Below are positions 23,146 through 35,036 of a stretch of DNA of 64,000 nucleotides, piece by piece (within the stretch, counting starts at the first letter, position 1; each line of letters starts with the position of its first letter). Origin of the DNA: Lasiosphaeria ovina (lineage: Eukaryota; Ascomycota; Sordariomycetes; Sordariales; Lasiosphaeriaceae); NCBI GenBank assembly GCA_033439765.1, contig JAULSN010000004.1:940001-1004000 (forward strand). Reading direction: 5' to 3'. Below the pieces are notes generated by a model. It did not search any database. It was not told where the DNA came from and saw only the letters and a program-made list of their open reading frames with translations. A program made the translations under genes and the position numbers.

Positions 23146-23458
23146 TGATTTGTGGTTCTAAGCTGTGGTTGGGGTGTTATCGGTGGTTGCAACAGCCCTA
23201 TATTTGCTTAAACCTGTGCTTCTTCTCTGGGCTTCACATTCACTATTTTGTAGCCTTAAAGTACCTGTAGACTGTTTCTACGGCATTCAAGCATACTGTG
23301 ATGCGACAAGCTTTTTCAACTCCGAACACAAAGCATCCGATGTCCATGGACTGTTCGAGTAAATAACCACAGCTGTCCAGATCACCAGACAACAGGCACA
23401 TGGCTATCCCGTGATGGAACTTCAGCCTCGACAAGAAACACACGCACCCATCAACACC
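23146..23458. other. Convergent 3' flanks
   Basis: AT-richer sequence between the stop codons of two convergent genes. No gene is seen. Confidence 0.5.
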
Positions 23459-24067
23459 TCACAGCCCGTAAACACCCAGATCCTCCGCCATACCCGGCGC
23501 AGTCCACACGCAGCTAACCGCACCACCGAAAACCCTCAACGCCCTCGCCCCACGGTCCTCAAACCCCAGCCTGCGAAACACCTTCCCCGACACGGTATTC
23601 GCCGGGTCAAAGAAGCCAAAAACCTCCACAACCCCCATCCGCTCCGCGACAAAGTCTAGCAACCCGCGCGCCGCTTCCGTCGCATACCCCTTGCGCATGT
23701 ACCCCGGCAGGACCGCGAACCCTAAGTCCGGCGCGCCGTAGCGGTCCGGCTCCTCGCCGCGCATCAGCGCCACGGTGCCAATTGGGATTCCATTTCCATT
23801 ACCATCCCCATTATCAGAGGGCGCAGTCTTCAAACTAACCAGCAACGTCCCGTAGCCATTGCGCGCATGCTCGGCGCGGAAACGGCCGGCCAGCCGTGCG
23901 CGCGCGGCATCGCGGCTCGTGATGGGTGTCGGCGACCCGCCGCACGAGGCGATGAACTCGGGCGAGTTGTACAGCGCGACGAGGAAGTCGCAGTGTGTGT
24001 CGTTGGAGGGCTGGAGGTAGGACAGGGTTAGGCGGGGGGTGTTGATGTGGAAGGTTGGGTCTGTCAT
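23459..24067 (-). CDS. GNAT-family N-acetyltransferase (RimJ/RimL type)
   Basis: One exon, 202 residues. It begins with FHINTPRLTLSYL, the usual first strand of RimJ/RimL-like acetyltransferases. The acetyl-CoA site lies near residues 112-131 (PDLGFAVLPGYMRKGYATEA, matching R/Q-x-x-G-x-A), and the last block has NTVSGKVFRRLGFEDRG. These enzymes transfer acetyl from acetyl-CoA to amines or protein N-termini. A low-complexity Asp-Asn-Gly stretch at about 84-93 (SDNGDGNGNG) breaks one loop. The substrate is unknown. It is convergent with the NmrA-like gene. Confidence 0.87.
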   Translation of the reverse strand: MTDPTFHINTPRLTLSYLQPSNDTHCDFLVALYNSPEFIASCGGSPTPITSRDAARARLAGRFRAEHARNGYGTLLVSLKTAPSDNGDGNGNGIPIGTVALMRGEEPDRYGAPDLGFAVLPGYMRKGYATEAARGLLDFVAERMGVVEVFGFFDPANTVSGKVFRRLGFEDRGARALRVFGGAVSCVWTAPGMAEDLGVYGL

Positions 24068-25171
24068 GTTTTTCTTTCTTTTTTCTTTTCCGCTTTCTTT
24101 TTCGATTAATAAAATTGCGGTCGTGAAGACGTAACTAGCTCGAGCGGTGGGGCTTGCTGTGCTTGTCGTATTTTCTCAGGTCTAGTCTAATTAGACAGGG
24201 GTGGGTTTTCGGCGTCCTGGAGTTGCAAACCGGCCGCTCTTATACTCGCTCGCTAGTAGTAAAGCTCTGTGAGTCATCTCCAAGTAAAGATGGGGCTCTG
24301 GTAGAGTTCCATTGACTACCTATGCCGTGTTTAGTAGCTGCTGGCGTGGTTCATGCAGCGCAGGCCGCGGAGTCGAGAACAAGGCCGTGGTTCTGCCCTT
24401 TAGCCAGATTGCCTATGCGCTAACAGCGCTGGATAATAGGGCCAGCATGCGGTTGGCAATTAGGTAGCTGTATGTCCTTGGTTTTGTTGGTCGTTGTGTC
24501 CCGACAGGTGTAATGCACGTCTTTTAAGCAATTGACAGAAAGGCGCGCGGGCGGACTGCCACCATTTTGGCGCAGATTACATCCAAAGACATTTTACATT
24601 TTTGGCAGACCATTACGCAGAAAGGTCCAGCCGGCCCAGTCAGTAACATTATTGACGGGAGGCAACCCTACAGTCTACGGCTGTTACGTACACTCCTGGC
24701 ACATGACTTCCACAGCACAGCGCACTCCCTCACTACCAGTTGCTCGACGAGAGAGCGTGAACACCCTAAAATGCTGCTATATTTTGCTAGTAAGTACTGT
24801 TTCTTCGACCCCAACGGTTGGAAGTTCCTTCCAACGAGTATCATCATATCCCTGGCGTTCGACGCGAATGAGATAATTACACGCTGGAGTTACAATGACG
24901 TTGGGCATCGCATGCGACGATGCCAGGATTTAGCGGTTGCTGATACGTAGTACTGTAGCGAGAAAGAATTCAGCGGTGGGGCCTCTAATTAGCGTTTCGT
25001 GGAAAGAGCGACGTCAACATGAGAGGTTTCGAGCTTCAATTTGAGACTAAGTCGGTCTTTCCAAAACTAATTAATAATATAATTGCCCAAATCAAGGCGA
25101 AGCCTGGCGACTTATGGACACACCTTAAAGGTTTCGGGCCTCTAATTATTTTGCATTATATATTGTACCAT

Positions 25172-25231
25172 CTCGAGCGTAGCGAGCAGCACGCCGCAGG
25201 GGCCCCCGGAGGGCCGCCGGAGGGCCAGAGA
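25172..25231 (+). repeat. Dispersed GC-rich short element, copy B
   Basis: CGAGCGTAGCGAGCAGC then CGCCGCAGGGGCCCCCGG and AGGGCCGCCGGAGG, the same order as copies C and D. Confidence 0.75.
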
Positions 25232-25599
25232 GCAAGAGGCTGTTGAGGTTCGCATCCGCGAAATCTTGATTGTGCTGTTTCAGACTGAAAGGGTTTAGTT
25301 CTTCGTCCGCAGAGCTGAAGCTGTCAAAGAGACGATAGGGTAACTATTTTCGCACTCCAAGTCTTCGAGGCATCAAAAACCCTACAACTGCCGGGAAGGG
25401 GCAGGATTGATTGGACAAAGGAGTCATGTCAAGTCTCGGGTGACTGATGATGGATTCTTGAGCTCAAAAGAATAAATAAAGATAATATTTAAACATTCAT
25501 CTCCTAAATCCCGTTCTCTCAACAGAGACAACTAAATATCCCATTGCCGTATTAACTCTCTCTCCGTCCATAGGGTAATTAGCGCCGAATCCTATTTAC

Positions 25600-25619
25600 A
25601 GGTAGGTAGATACCTACCT
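25600..25619. repeat. Palindrome AGGTAGGTA-GA-TACCTACCT
   Basis: Two 9-base arms with a 2-base centre, in the 3' flank of the aspartyl protease gene. The left-arm motif GTAGGTAGGTAGATA recurs near 30331, in the 3' flank of the ABC transporter remnant. Confidence 0.8.
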
Positions 25620-25727
25620 ATGTACATATGCAAAGACAAAAAAAACCCAAAAAGAACCAACTCCCTTCCATGCGAATCGTGAAAATCTATCGCCCATCGT
25701 CCTCGAAAGATCAAATCCCACCCCTAC

Positions 25728-27316
25728 TTACAGAGTCCACGCAACCATATTTGCTACCATTAAAGCCGCACCGGCAGCGAGGCTAACACTCACCCCACCA
25801 GCAGCCGCATTCTTTTTATCAGCCGTCTCCTTCGGCGCCGCCAGACCCGTAGGGTTCGGCGTACCCGTAGACTTCGCCATAGACTTAACAGGCCCCGGCC
25901 CACCAAGCGGCGCCGTAACAGCTGGCGCGCTGCCCGAAAACGTCCTCGTGGGCGCCTGCGTGGCCGCGACATCGAGGTCGCCGGCGCTCGTCGGCTGCGC
26001 AGCACCCTCACACAGCCCCGTGGCCGAGGGCACCGCGTCGACACCCTTCCCAATAGCCACCAGATTCTCCGCGCCGCAGCTCGCGGCCTGCGCGACGTGC
26101 AGCGCGCGGTTGTCCTGGTCGAAGACGACGTACGCGGCGCGCAAGAACGAGTCGCCCAGCACCGGCTCATCATCATCCGGCAGCACGCCTAGCAGGCACT
26201 CTGCGCTATCGCCAGCAGAGGCAGGCTGCCACACGAACTCGGCGAACGGCACGCGGATGATGGCCGTGTCTCCAGCAAAGAAGAAGTCGACGGTGCCCTC
26301 GCTGTCGGCGAGCGCGCTGCAGTCGGGCACCACGAAGAAGCCGCTGCGCGCGTCGAACTGCGCGCCCGGGAAGCTGTTGCCGATGGCCTGGAAGATGGGT
26401 GTGGGCAGCCGGCTGAGCGTGCCGCCCGAGTCGAGGAACACGGGCACGTTGATCGCGTCGGCGGGCGTACGGTCGGCGGCGCCGTCGGGCTGCGTCATGC
26501 CGATGCCTGTGAGGGACACCCAGTAGCGGTCGGCGCCGGTCGGGGTTTGCGAGGGCGCGAGGATGGGCAGTTTCTGGAGGGTGCCGGAGAATTTGCCCGT
26601 GTCGACGCCTCCAAAAATGACGGCGCCGGACGGGTCGTTGACGCTGCGCAGGTCCAGCGAGAAGGCCCGGCTAGCGATCACGGCCTGCGATGCCATTGTG
26701 TCGAGGATGTATGGGTAGTCGGCCGTGCCGTCCGTGTCGGGGGACAGCCCGAGGATGCCCATGGGGATGTCGTGCGAGTCGAGGCCGACGCCGATGACCT
26801 GCTCGGTGATGGTGGCGGCTGGGACTGTCAATGGAGGGCTGCGTGTGTAGTATTAGGTAGGAGTGGGCGGGTGGGCTTACAGCCGATGGATAGCGTCTCG
26901 AAGACGTACTGGATCGAGACGTTGCCCTTGCCGTAGGTGATGACGTTGGTGACGCCCGTGTCGGCGAGCGACGAACTGGCGTCGGGGTCGTACCGGGGCT
27001 CGGCGGCGCAGGCGGCGGCGTCGTTGGCCGTGTCGCAGCGCGGGTTGACCCACAGCTCGGGCGACCCCGTGTCGATGATCAGCGACACCGTCTGCGGCGG
27101 CGTGCCCACCGCCACGTCGATCGCGTACCGCGTGCCGCTGTCCATGTTCTCCAGGTCGACCGCGTTTTGCCGCGCCCGCAGCCGAGGCGCGTGCTGCACC
27201 GCGTTGACGCTGGCGCGCACGAACCCGTCGCCGCGCGTGATGACCGAGCGCGGCCGCGGCGCCACTGCCGCGAGGCCGGGCGAGAGAAGTGATAGGGAAA
27301 AGAGAAGTGGCAGCAT
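25728..27316 (-). CDS. GPI-anchored pepsin-like aspartyl protease (yapsin/opsin type)
   Basis: Two exons, 27316-26881 and 26824-25728, give about 510 residues. A signal peptide (MLPLLFSLSLLSPGLAAVA) precedes a basic pro-segment that may be cleaved at LRARQ. The first catalytic motif is IIDTGSPELWV (Asp about 82) and the second is FLDSGGTLS (Asp about 277). LGDSFLRAAYVVFDQDN is the conserved last strand. A Ser/Thr/Pro-rich region and the hydrophobic tail VSVSLAAGAALMVANMVAW predict a GPI anchor. Such proteases act at the fungal cell surface in wall processing and protein shedding or degradation. The start is the first ATG of the signal peptide; an upstream in-frame extension is not needed. Confidence 0.9.
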
Positions 27317-30300
27317 GTTGGTTGCTGGCCTCTGTTGATGATGTGTTGGATGAAAACAAACGGGTTGTCGGTTTTGAGTCTCGATCGAGAGGCCATCGTT
27401 CCGGTATATATGCCCTCCCGTTCGTGGCTTCACCTAGCAGTGCAACCTCCATTCCGCATCCGCCGGCCAAGACATGCAGTGCCCTGCGGTCTGTTCTGTC
27501 CTGGCGGCGGGTGGTCCAGCCACGCCTGCGTGACAGCTCGAAGAGGAAGGCCGGGGCTCAGCTGGCCACTGGGGGATCTGGCTTGACCATGCCAAGAGCT
27601 GCTGCCAGGCCTTGACTTTCTCGGCATCGCCCAGCTGGTGGCGTGCGAGCAAACCTTTAACTCTTGGCCAATCGGATCAGTCGCTGTCTTGCCGTTTCGG
27701 GTGCATCTCCGTGCTCAATAGTGCAGAGGCTGTGGCGCTTGGCGCTCTCAGCTTCAACGTTAGTGTCGATTGGGAAACCAATGCGGGCTATCCTTGCTGC
27801 CAAACAAAATGGGACTGTCTGCTTGTTTATAATGTTGAAATCAGCTGAGGCAGAACTGAGCCACAGTTATCACATATAAAGATATCCTCTTTGAGACTGA
27901 CTGTCAAGTAGCGGAAACTCATCTGCGCCTCAAAATATGTTCACGGAATTATTACCCTAGCAAATTCGAGATGTTGGTGGCTGTGACTCTGGGAGGCGTC
28001 TCGTCGCTCGATCGATCGGAGTAAGCGACGAGTTTGAGAAAATTGGCTCTCAGCCACCGCCACGACTGGCTGGTCATCTCTCTCCGTCCACCACCTGCTT
28101 TCGGCCAAGCCGCTTCTCGCCTTATCATGACTTATTAACTAATAAAAAGGCAGGCTGGTATCGGGATAATAAGTAATTATTAGATGCAGAATGGGGTTGA
28201 AGCTCGACTGCCCCAAGTTCCATCATGATTACTTGAGATGGTTGTGATTGAATCACCGGTATATCAGGGAAGTTGAGGCACTTCTCACTTCCAGCACTTG
28301 ACGTGAAAGAAAATTTTTCAATTGCTATTACGAATTACATCGCTCTTCCGTCTCTGGTGTGACAGCAGCATTATGAAACTCGTACAAGTCTATTTACGGG
28401 GATGCATACTTGCCTCGGGGGAAGGCAATAACAATAACATTACTAAGGCGGAGGGTGATTTACATCCCTGAAGAGATTTTGACATGATTTATTGCTATTC
28501 ACGCGAGCAAGAGTCTTCGGTTGCTTGGCTGTTCTCAAAGACACTAATGACGATGGAATGTCGATATCGATATGTGAAACTATTATTTCCAGGTGAAGAA
28601 GCCGGCGAGGGGTGCATCAGCGGCGAACTAGCTGAGGGATATTGTAAGCACTAATTCGGCCCCTCATTAATGTTGTACCTGGCCCCTATGATTTGATCAA
28701 GACAATTGGCTTATTCACTCGAAAATCTGTTTCAAAATGGATACGTCAATGAACGACGCATCCAGCTTCTCATCCCCGACCAAGGATATATCCATGCACG
28801 GCATCGCGAGCTCGTCACCCTCCGACCCCGCGGCGGCCCTCGGTGAACATGTCACGATAATATCTTCCCCCTAAGGCGTCGAGACCGCCCGGGGTCAAGG
28901 AAACGAGGAGATTGGGCTGTCTTGACTATCTATCGAGGACGGGCTGAGTGTTGACCGGTGGCGCCCGCCGCGCTTCGCGGTTAGGATATAGCTCCCGGTG
29001 GATTTGCGATGCACGAATCGGCAGCGACTCGTTGGAGGTTGTCGATGGCAAAGCCGATGGAGAAGAATCAGTGTTGTGCTCTGGCTCGAGTCTCGAGCGG
29101 CAGAGGAGAACCCCGGAACATATTCTTAGGGATCCCGGCGTCCTCCTTCTGAAGAGCATTTAAGATCTCCTCGGTTTCGGCCAGACCCACGTTGACTCGA
29201 CTGCGATGATGGGGCGGTAGTGGCGGAGGTGCATATAGCGCGAAAAGAAATCGAGAAAAAGAGCCCTGCTCGTTACATTTCTGACCGGCGTCTATGTTCA
29301 CCCCCTCCTATCCTCTCAAGGAAAGTAGATCTTACTCCCACGAAGCTTTTCTGCACATAGTGCACTATGCTTTGCTCTAGTTTCCGGGCCATATCAACCA
29401 CAATCCGCAGGGCCTCTTCTGCCTCGGTCACGACTCACGAGTCACAGCAGCCGGCAAGGCGGCCGTTGTGACTACAACAGCGGGTGGGAGCGCCAATCAG
29501 GCATGCGTTCTTTAGTTCCGGCTCCGGCTCGGAGTCTGCATTCTGCTTCACCCAAGCCTTCTGTGCCCGAATAAGTGAAATAACCCGTGCAAAGCCAAGG
29601 GTATCAATGCCAACGCCGATCCTCCTTGTCCCGATGATGGAAAGAAAACCCCGGGGCACTCCCGCCCCAAGCACTGGAAAAAGAAAGGAAAAGAAAAGGA
29701 AAAGAAAAAATGGCCCATCGGCAATGCTTGCCTTTCCGTATCATTCGTACATGTTCTTAAGGTCGGTACTTCTCGAACTCGGAGCCGTCACAACAGGTCC
29801 AGAACATTCCGTTGTTCTCGGCCTCCTCGCAGTCGCCCTTGCCGTAGGGTCCCTGCTGGGAGTAACCAGGTCGACCAAGAAGCATCAGCAGTCGTTGCTG
29901 GAGAGAGCAATTGCACCAACACTGGAGAAACTGTTGGAGGTCCAGAGCTTTGGCGGCCGCCTTCGAAGCCCAAGACCGCAGCGATCTTGACGATGCCTTA
30001 TTACCTAGTCAGGGCATGTTTTATTGTATTTGCGGCCATGTTTACGGAAACAACAGCAACGCAAGTCTAATCTTCGGCTTTTAATATTGCAAAAATGAAC
30101 GAACTGGCCTGCGGCCCTGCCCTGCATTTGAATAGTGTTAATATGTGGTGCGACTGTATTTGGCTAATTGATCCAAAGTTCAGAAATTGGTACAGTCCGA
30201 TTTGACTCTTCCCCTGATCTACTTTTGCTTCACTGTGGCGAACGAGATATCAGCGAGCCTTGAGTGGTGAGAAGATTAAAACACCTCACATTTCCATCAC

Positions 30301-30651
30301 ACCAACAAGACAAGCAATCAATTCAATGCAAGTAGGTAGGTAGATACGTAATAAGTGCATGAGCAATGCTATAATAACAATATCCAACCGATTTAAAAAT
30401 CTAGTATCTGCAGATATCCAAGCAGTCTATATGTATGCCCGAAACAGAATATGCAGAGGCTGTACAAAGGAAACGAGATCTACGGCATGGAGATGTAGTC
30501 TATATCCTCTAAGCGGTACCCAAAATGCCGGCCCAATGCAGTACGATGCATTGCGATGCGTCTATTACCCATCCATTGTAAATGTAAAATGGCCGGCCAC
30601 CCATTATATTCAGGACCATCCGTGTGTAATGCGGCGAAGAAAGAAGCAAAA
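27317..30651. other. Long gene-poor spacer
   Basis: About 3.3 kb with no gene I can name. A short ATG frame at 28738-28875 has a coding-like Ser/Asp/Pro bias (MDTSMNDASS...). It is followed by fragments of open sequence on both strands up to 29990 and could be a decayed gene, but no family was recognised. Confidence 0.4.
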
Positions 30652-33600
30652 TCACTCGGCCTTCTTGGAAGTCTTGGTGCGCAGCTTCATGAGTGCATAT
30701 ACCATGACGTACGAGCTGATGGCGAAAATGACGCAAATGCCGGCGTCGCGCCAGCCGTAAATGTAACCGTTCAGGTTGAGCGACCGCAGGTAGTCGCTGC
30801 CGTCCGTGTACTGGCACACGCGGCAGGCGGCGGTGGCGTCGGCGTTGACGAGGTTGCTCGCGGCGCCCATGCCCTGCAGGTAGCCGCCCAGGTACTCGCC
30901 GCACGTGGTGCCGTTAGGCGGGTCGAGGACAGCAAACTCGCCCTCGCTGCAGTTGACGTTGGCGCCCCAGATGCTGAACGTCAGCATGCTGCCCATCAGG
31001 TAGTTGAACGGGTTGAGCCAGTAGATCCAGTACCGCCAAAAGGTCTGGATGGCCTGGTACGGAACGAGCACGCCTGCACAACTTGTCAGTTGTTGTTTCC
31101 TGGCACAGAGATGGGTTGACATACCGCAGAAAGACACTAGCAGACCGATGAGCAGAGGGTTGGTCAGGGCAGCAAAGGTGGCGTTGGGCGCATAGGCGGA
31201 AATGAATTGGCCGATGCCTGTTCAGGATTAGACAAGAATGGTATGGAGGGATCGGAGAACTAACCGGTGTAGATAAACTCGTAGCAAAGCATGACAAAGA
31301 AGACGGCGCCAGCCCTGTTCGAGTCTGAGGGGAGTCCGGCGGTGTAGTACGAGCACACAAAGTACAGGACGGCGCACAAGCATAGCTACGGGAACTCGGA
31401 CACGATCAGACCCGTGACGAAGGCGATCCACGAGTACATCTTGGACTTGCGCTCGCGGGCCTCGAAGATGTCACGCTTCTCAATGAAAAGCGGCTGCAGC
31501 TGCGCGAGAGCACCGGGCGCGACGAAGATGAACTGGAATATGAAGAACAGCTTGAGCTGCAGCTCCGACACCGAGTCGCCGATCATCCAGAAGGAAAACC
31601 CGTTGAACAGGGATGAGCCGATGTGCAGCGCAAGCTTGTTGTTGACATAGTCGACGTTGCGGAACATGGACACGTTGGCGCGGTTCGCGACAATACGGAT
31701 CTGCTGCCAGAGTGGCATGGCGAACTCGTGGCCGTCGTCGACGGTTGCGGGCGGCTTGGCGGCGGCGTCGGCGATGATGCGGTCGAGCTCCGTCTTGACG
31801 GCGGCGTGCTCGGGCGACGCGAGCCACACCCGGTTCCAGTCGGTGCTCTGGCTTAGGCTGCCCGAGACAATGTCGATCATGCGCTCGGCCGGGTTCGCCT
31901 CGTCAGGGCACGGCATGCCGTGGCGGGCAAAATAGTTCTTGACCGTCTGCGCGTTTTCGCCAATGTCGCCAAAGTAGACCGTCTTGCCGCCCTTGGCTAG
32001 CAGCAGGAGCGTGTCGAACTGGGAGAATAGCTGTGCCGACGGCTGGTGGATGGTGACCAGGACAGCCTGGCCGACGTCAGCCAGCTTGCGGAGGAAGCGC
32101 ACCGTGTTGAAGGCCGAGGAGCCGTCGAGACCCGAAGTTGGCTCATCCAGGAAGATAAGGATACTGGGCTTCGAGACGAGCTCGACGCCGATGGTGACGC
32201 GCTTCCGCTGCTCTACCGTCAGACCGTTCCCGACGCGGCCGATCAGCGTATCGGTAATGTCGTGCAGCTCTAAGAGATCAATAATGGTGTTGACGTACTT
32301 GAGCTTGTCGCTACGGGGCACGTCTCGGCCTTGGCGGAGGAGGGCAGAGAACTCGAGGGCTTCGCGGACAGTGGTGTAGGGCTCGTGGATGTCAAGCTGC
32401 TCGCAGTAGCCGGCCGAGCGCTGGAAGGAAATGGGTAGAGGACGACCGTCAACCATGATAGACCCGGTAATAGTACCCTCTGTCTTTCTCTGCGCGAGTA
32501 CGTCAAGAAGGGTAGTCTTTCCGGCGCCAGAAGAGCCCATAAGTGCACCCAGCATGCCAGGCTTGACCCACCCCTGCACGTTGTCCAGCAAGAGACGATC
32601 GCCATGTGGTGTCTTGACCGTGTAGGACAGATTCTTCCACGTAAACACGGACGTGTTGCGAATAAGATCTGGCTTGTCCTTGCCGTTGCTGCTGTTCTTG
32701 CCGTTGATATTCGTCGCGTCCTTCCCGACCATGGTGCCCTCGGAATCGCTGCTGCTGTTTCCCACACGCTTCTCGCGGCTGTGTTCGACCTGGGACTCTT
32801 CGTCGACCTGGAGCGCCGATTTCACCACGCTGACCTTTTCGCGGGGGATGAGAAGTGACGGGCCGGACTCGGACGACGACTTCCAGCGCGAAGTGGCCAC
32901 GATGGCGAGGGCGACAAACAGGGTCCAAAACGCCCAGATGATGCCAAAGTTGCGCCAGAGATGGCTATGGCTGTAGGACAGCGAGGCTAGGTAGTCTTCG
33001 CCAGAGAGGACCGTGTTTCCTTGTATGGCGCCGCCCACGCCGCCGCAGGACTGGTGAGCCGAGTCGCCATAGCCGGGGCCATTGGGGATCAAGTTGGGGC
33101 CTACGCAGGGGATGGTCTTTTGGTGGAACTCGTTGGATAGCAGGGCATCAAAGCCGTAGGCCAGCGGGTCGATCCAGAAGATCCACTCGAACCAAGGGTG
33201 CATCAGTGGCTTCTGGATCATGTAGCCATTGTACACGATGAGGGCACTGACGAGAAAGCCCGAGACCTTGGACGCGCCGTCAAAGGTGCTGAATGCGGCG
33301 CCCACACAGCGGAAAAGCGCCGTCATGCACATGGTTACGGCCACCAGCAGGATCCAGTAGGTGAAGAAGACCGAGGCAGACATGGTGAAACCGACCATGA
33401 AGTAGAGGATAAGGGCAAAGAGGGAGACCTGCAGGAGGATGGCGGGGATATCCGCAGCGACCTGGCCGATGCAGAAGGCGGCTGGGTGGTAAAGGCCAAA
33501 CGACCTGTGCTTGATAAGCACCGGGCGGCCGCTGAACGAGTCGGTGACTTCGGACATGGACAGCAGACTGTTGTGCAGCAGCGAGAAGAATAGGGCACCC

Positions 33601-35036
33601 GACTTGGAGAAGAGACCGATGGAGCCCTCGGGGGGGTTGTAGAAGAGCGAGCCGGCAATAAGGGCCTGCACCACTGTCGAGCCTTGCTTGACGATGAGAG
33701 TGGGTTTGTCGCCCCAGAGGATCTGGTACTGACGCACGATGCAGGCCATCACCTGGGCGTGGAAGCTGACGGTGAGGGTGCTGCCCGAGGCGAGGTGGCG
33801 GTTCTTCTCTCCGGCGGCGCCCTCCTGGAACAGCCTCGTGCGTTCCTTAGCCTCGTCTGAAGTTGGGTAGTCGTACTCGGCCGTCATGGCAGCAAAGATG
33901 GGCGACTTCTCGTACTCTGCCTTGAGCATATCGGCATTGCGCGGGAACGTGTTCTCATGACCCGGCCGGATCAGGCGCTCTGTTGGCACCGTGAGGCCGG
34001 CGAGGTAGTCGGAGACATTGGCACCGTCGCGGCAGACAAAGCCTATGGACTCGGTGAAGGGCTTTGCCTCATTGACGGGACCGTAAAAGACCTGTTTCCC
34101 GCTGTCGAGGACGACCACCTTGTCAAACAAGTCGTAGATGCCGTTGCCGGCCTGGTAAAGGGTCACGATGGACGCCATGCCCATGACGTCGGTCAAGGCC
34201 CGGACGGCTTTTATGTACTCGAGGGCCGTCGAGGCGTCGAGACCGCGGGTCGAGTTGTCCCAGCAAAAGACCGAGGCCCTTGTGGCCAGGCATTCGATGA
34301 TAGAGACGCGCTTCCGCTCGCCACCTAAAACACCCCTAACAAATTCGTTGCCAACCTTTGTGTGCCGTGTGTGCTCAATGCCCATCAACTCGAGGAGGAA
34401 GCCAAGCGTCTCCTATTAATACTACTAGGAGGAGCTAATGCCGTCAGGCAGTTTCGCAGGTACCTTGAGGCGCGTCGCAAACTCGATGGTCTAGCCAACT
34501 GTCAAGGTGGGGAAGAACAGCTCCTCCTCGGCGTTCATGACGATCTGGCTCTGATAATTCTCAGCCTCCTTGGCGTCCATGGAGCCGTAGCGGACATCGC
34601 CCGTGACCGAGGCAAAGCCGTGGCGGCGGTTGGACAGGATGTTGAGGAGGGTTGTGCAGCCGGCCCCGGGACGTCCGAGGACCAGGAGCATCTCGCCGGG
34701 CTTGACGCAGCCGTGGCTCGCATCGAGAATGGTCTTGAGGGGCGGCTTGTGGCGGGATTCCTTGACGAGCTTTGAGATGTTGAACTGCGAGGTAAAGTTT
34801 TCGTGGATGGCAGCGTCGGAATTGACAGCCTGGACGGTGAGGTCCTTCCAGGTGATGCCCAGCTCGCGGGGAGGGACGCCGGCGCGGTCGTCCCGGTCTC
34901 TCATCTCCTCGATTTTGGGCTTCAAGTGCCAATGCCACTCTGCATCTTCGATAACGGAGCCAGGGATCGGCGACTCGGTGCCCTGGGAGTGGACCTGAAG
35001 GGTGCCCTGGGGCATGCTCTCGCTGGGGGCGGACAT
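30652..35036 (-). pseudogene. PDR-type ABC transporter with nonsense codons
   Basis: Nearly full-length G-type (PDR) transporter. The N-terminus is at 35036 ([11 protein letters not shown]). The first ATPase half has Walker [10 protein letters not shown]; the second has [35 protein letters not shown] and [18 protein letters not shown]. Two six-helix membrane halves follow the NBDs. The last exons, after introns near 31.2 and 31.1 kb, read [23 protein letters not shown]. In-frame stops: TAG at 34491-34493 (LTVG*TIEFATRL) and four TAG/TAA at 34413-34427. These are all explained by CAG/CAA codons changed C-to-T at CpA. A further TAG is at 31386-31388. The first signature motif reads VLGGERKR instead of VSGGERKR (TCA to TTA, codon 34326-34328). 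A 50-base intron (34413-34462) could hide the four-stop cluster but not the others. Multidrug efflux would be the ancestral role. Confidence 0.82.

Larger units (their letters stand above)
24068..25727. other. Gene-poor spacer
   Basis: No gene is recognised. It contains dispersed element copy B (25172-25231) and a near-perfect palindrome at 25600-25619. The small open frames at 24.5-25.2 kb show no family resemblance. Confidence 0.5.

Noticed and set aside
28924..28984. Sixth copy of the dispersed GC-rich element (GCCCGCCGCGCTTCGCGG)
   Set aside because: It shares only a few GC-rich bases and lacks the ordered blocks of the five accepted copies.
34413..34462. A 50-base intron hiding the stop cluster of the ABC gene
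   Set aside because: Possible by its borders (GTACCT...AATAG), but it would delete residues normally present and leaves the TAG at 34491 in place.
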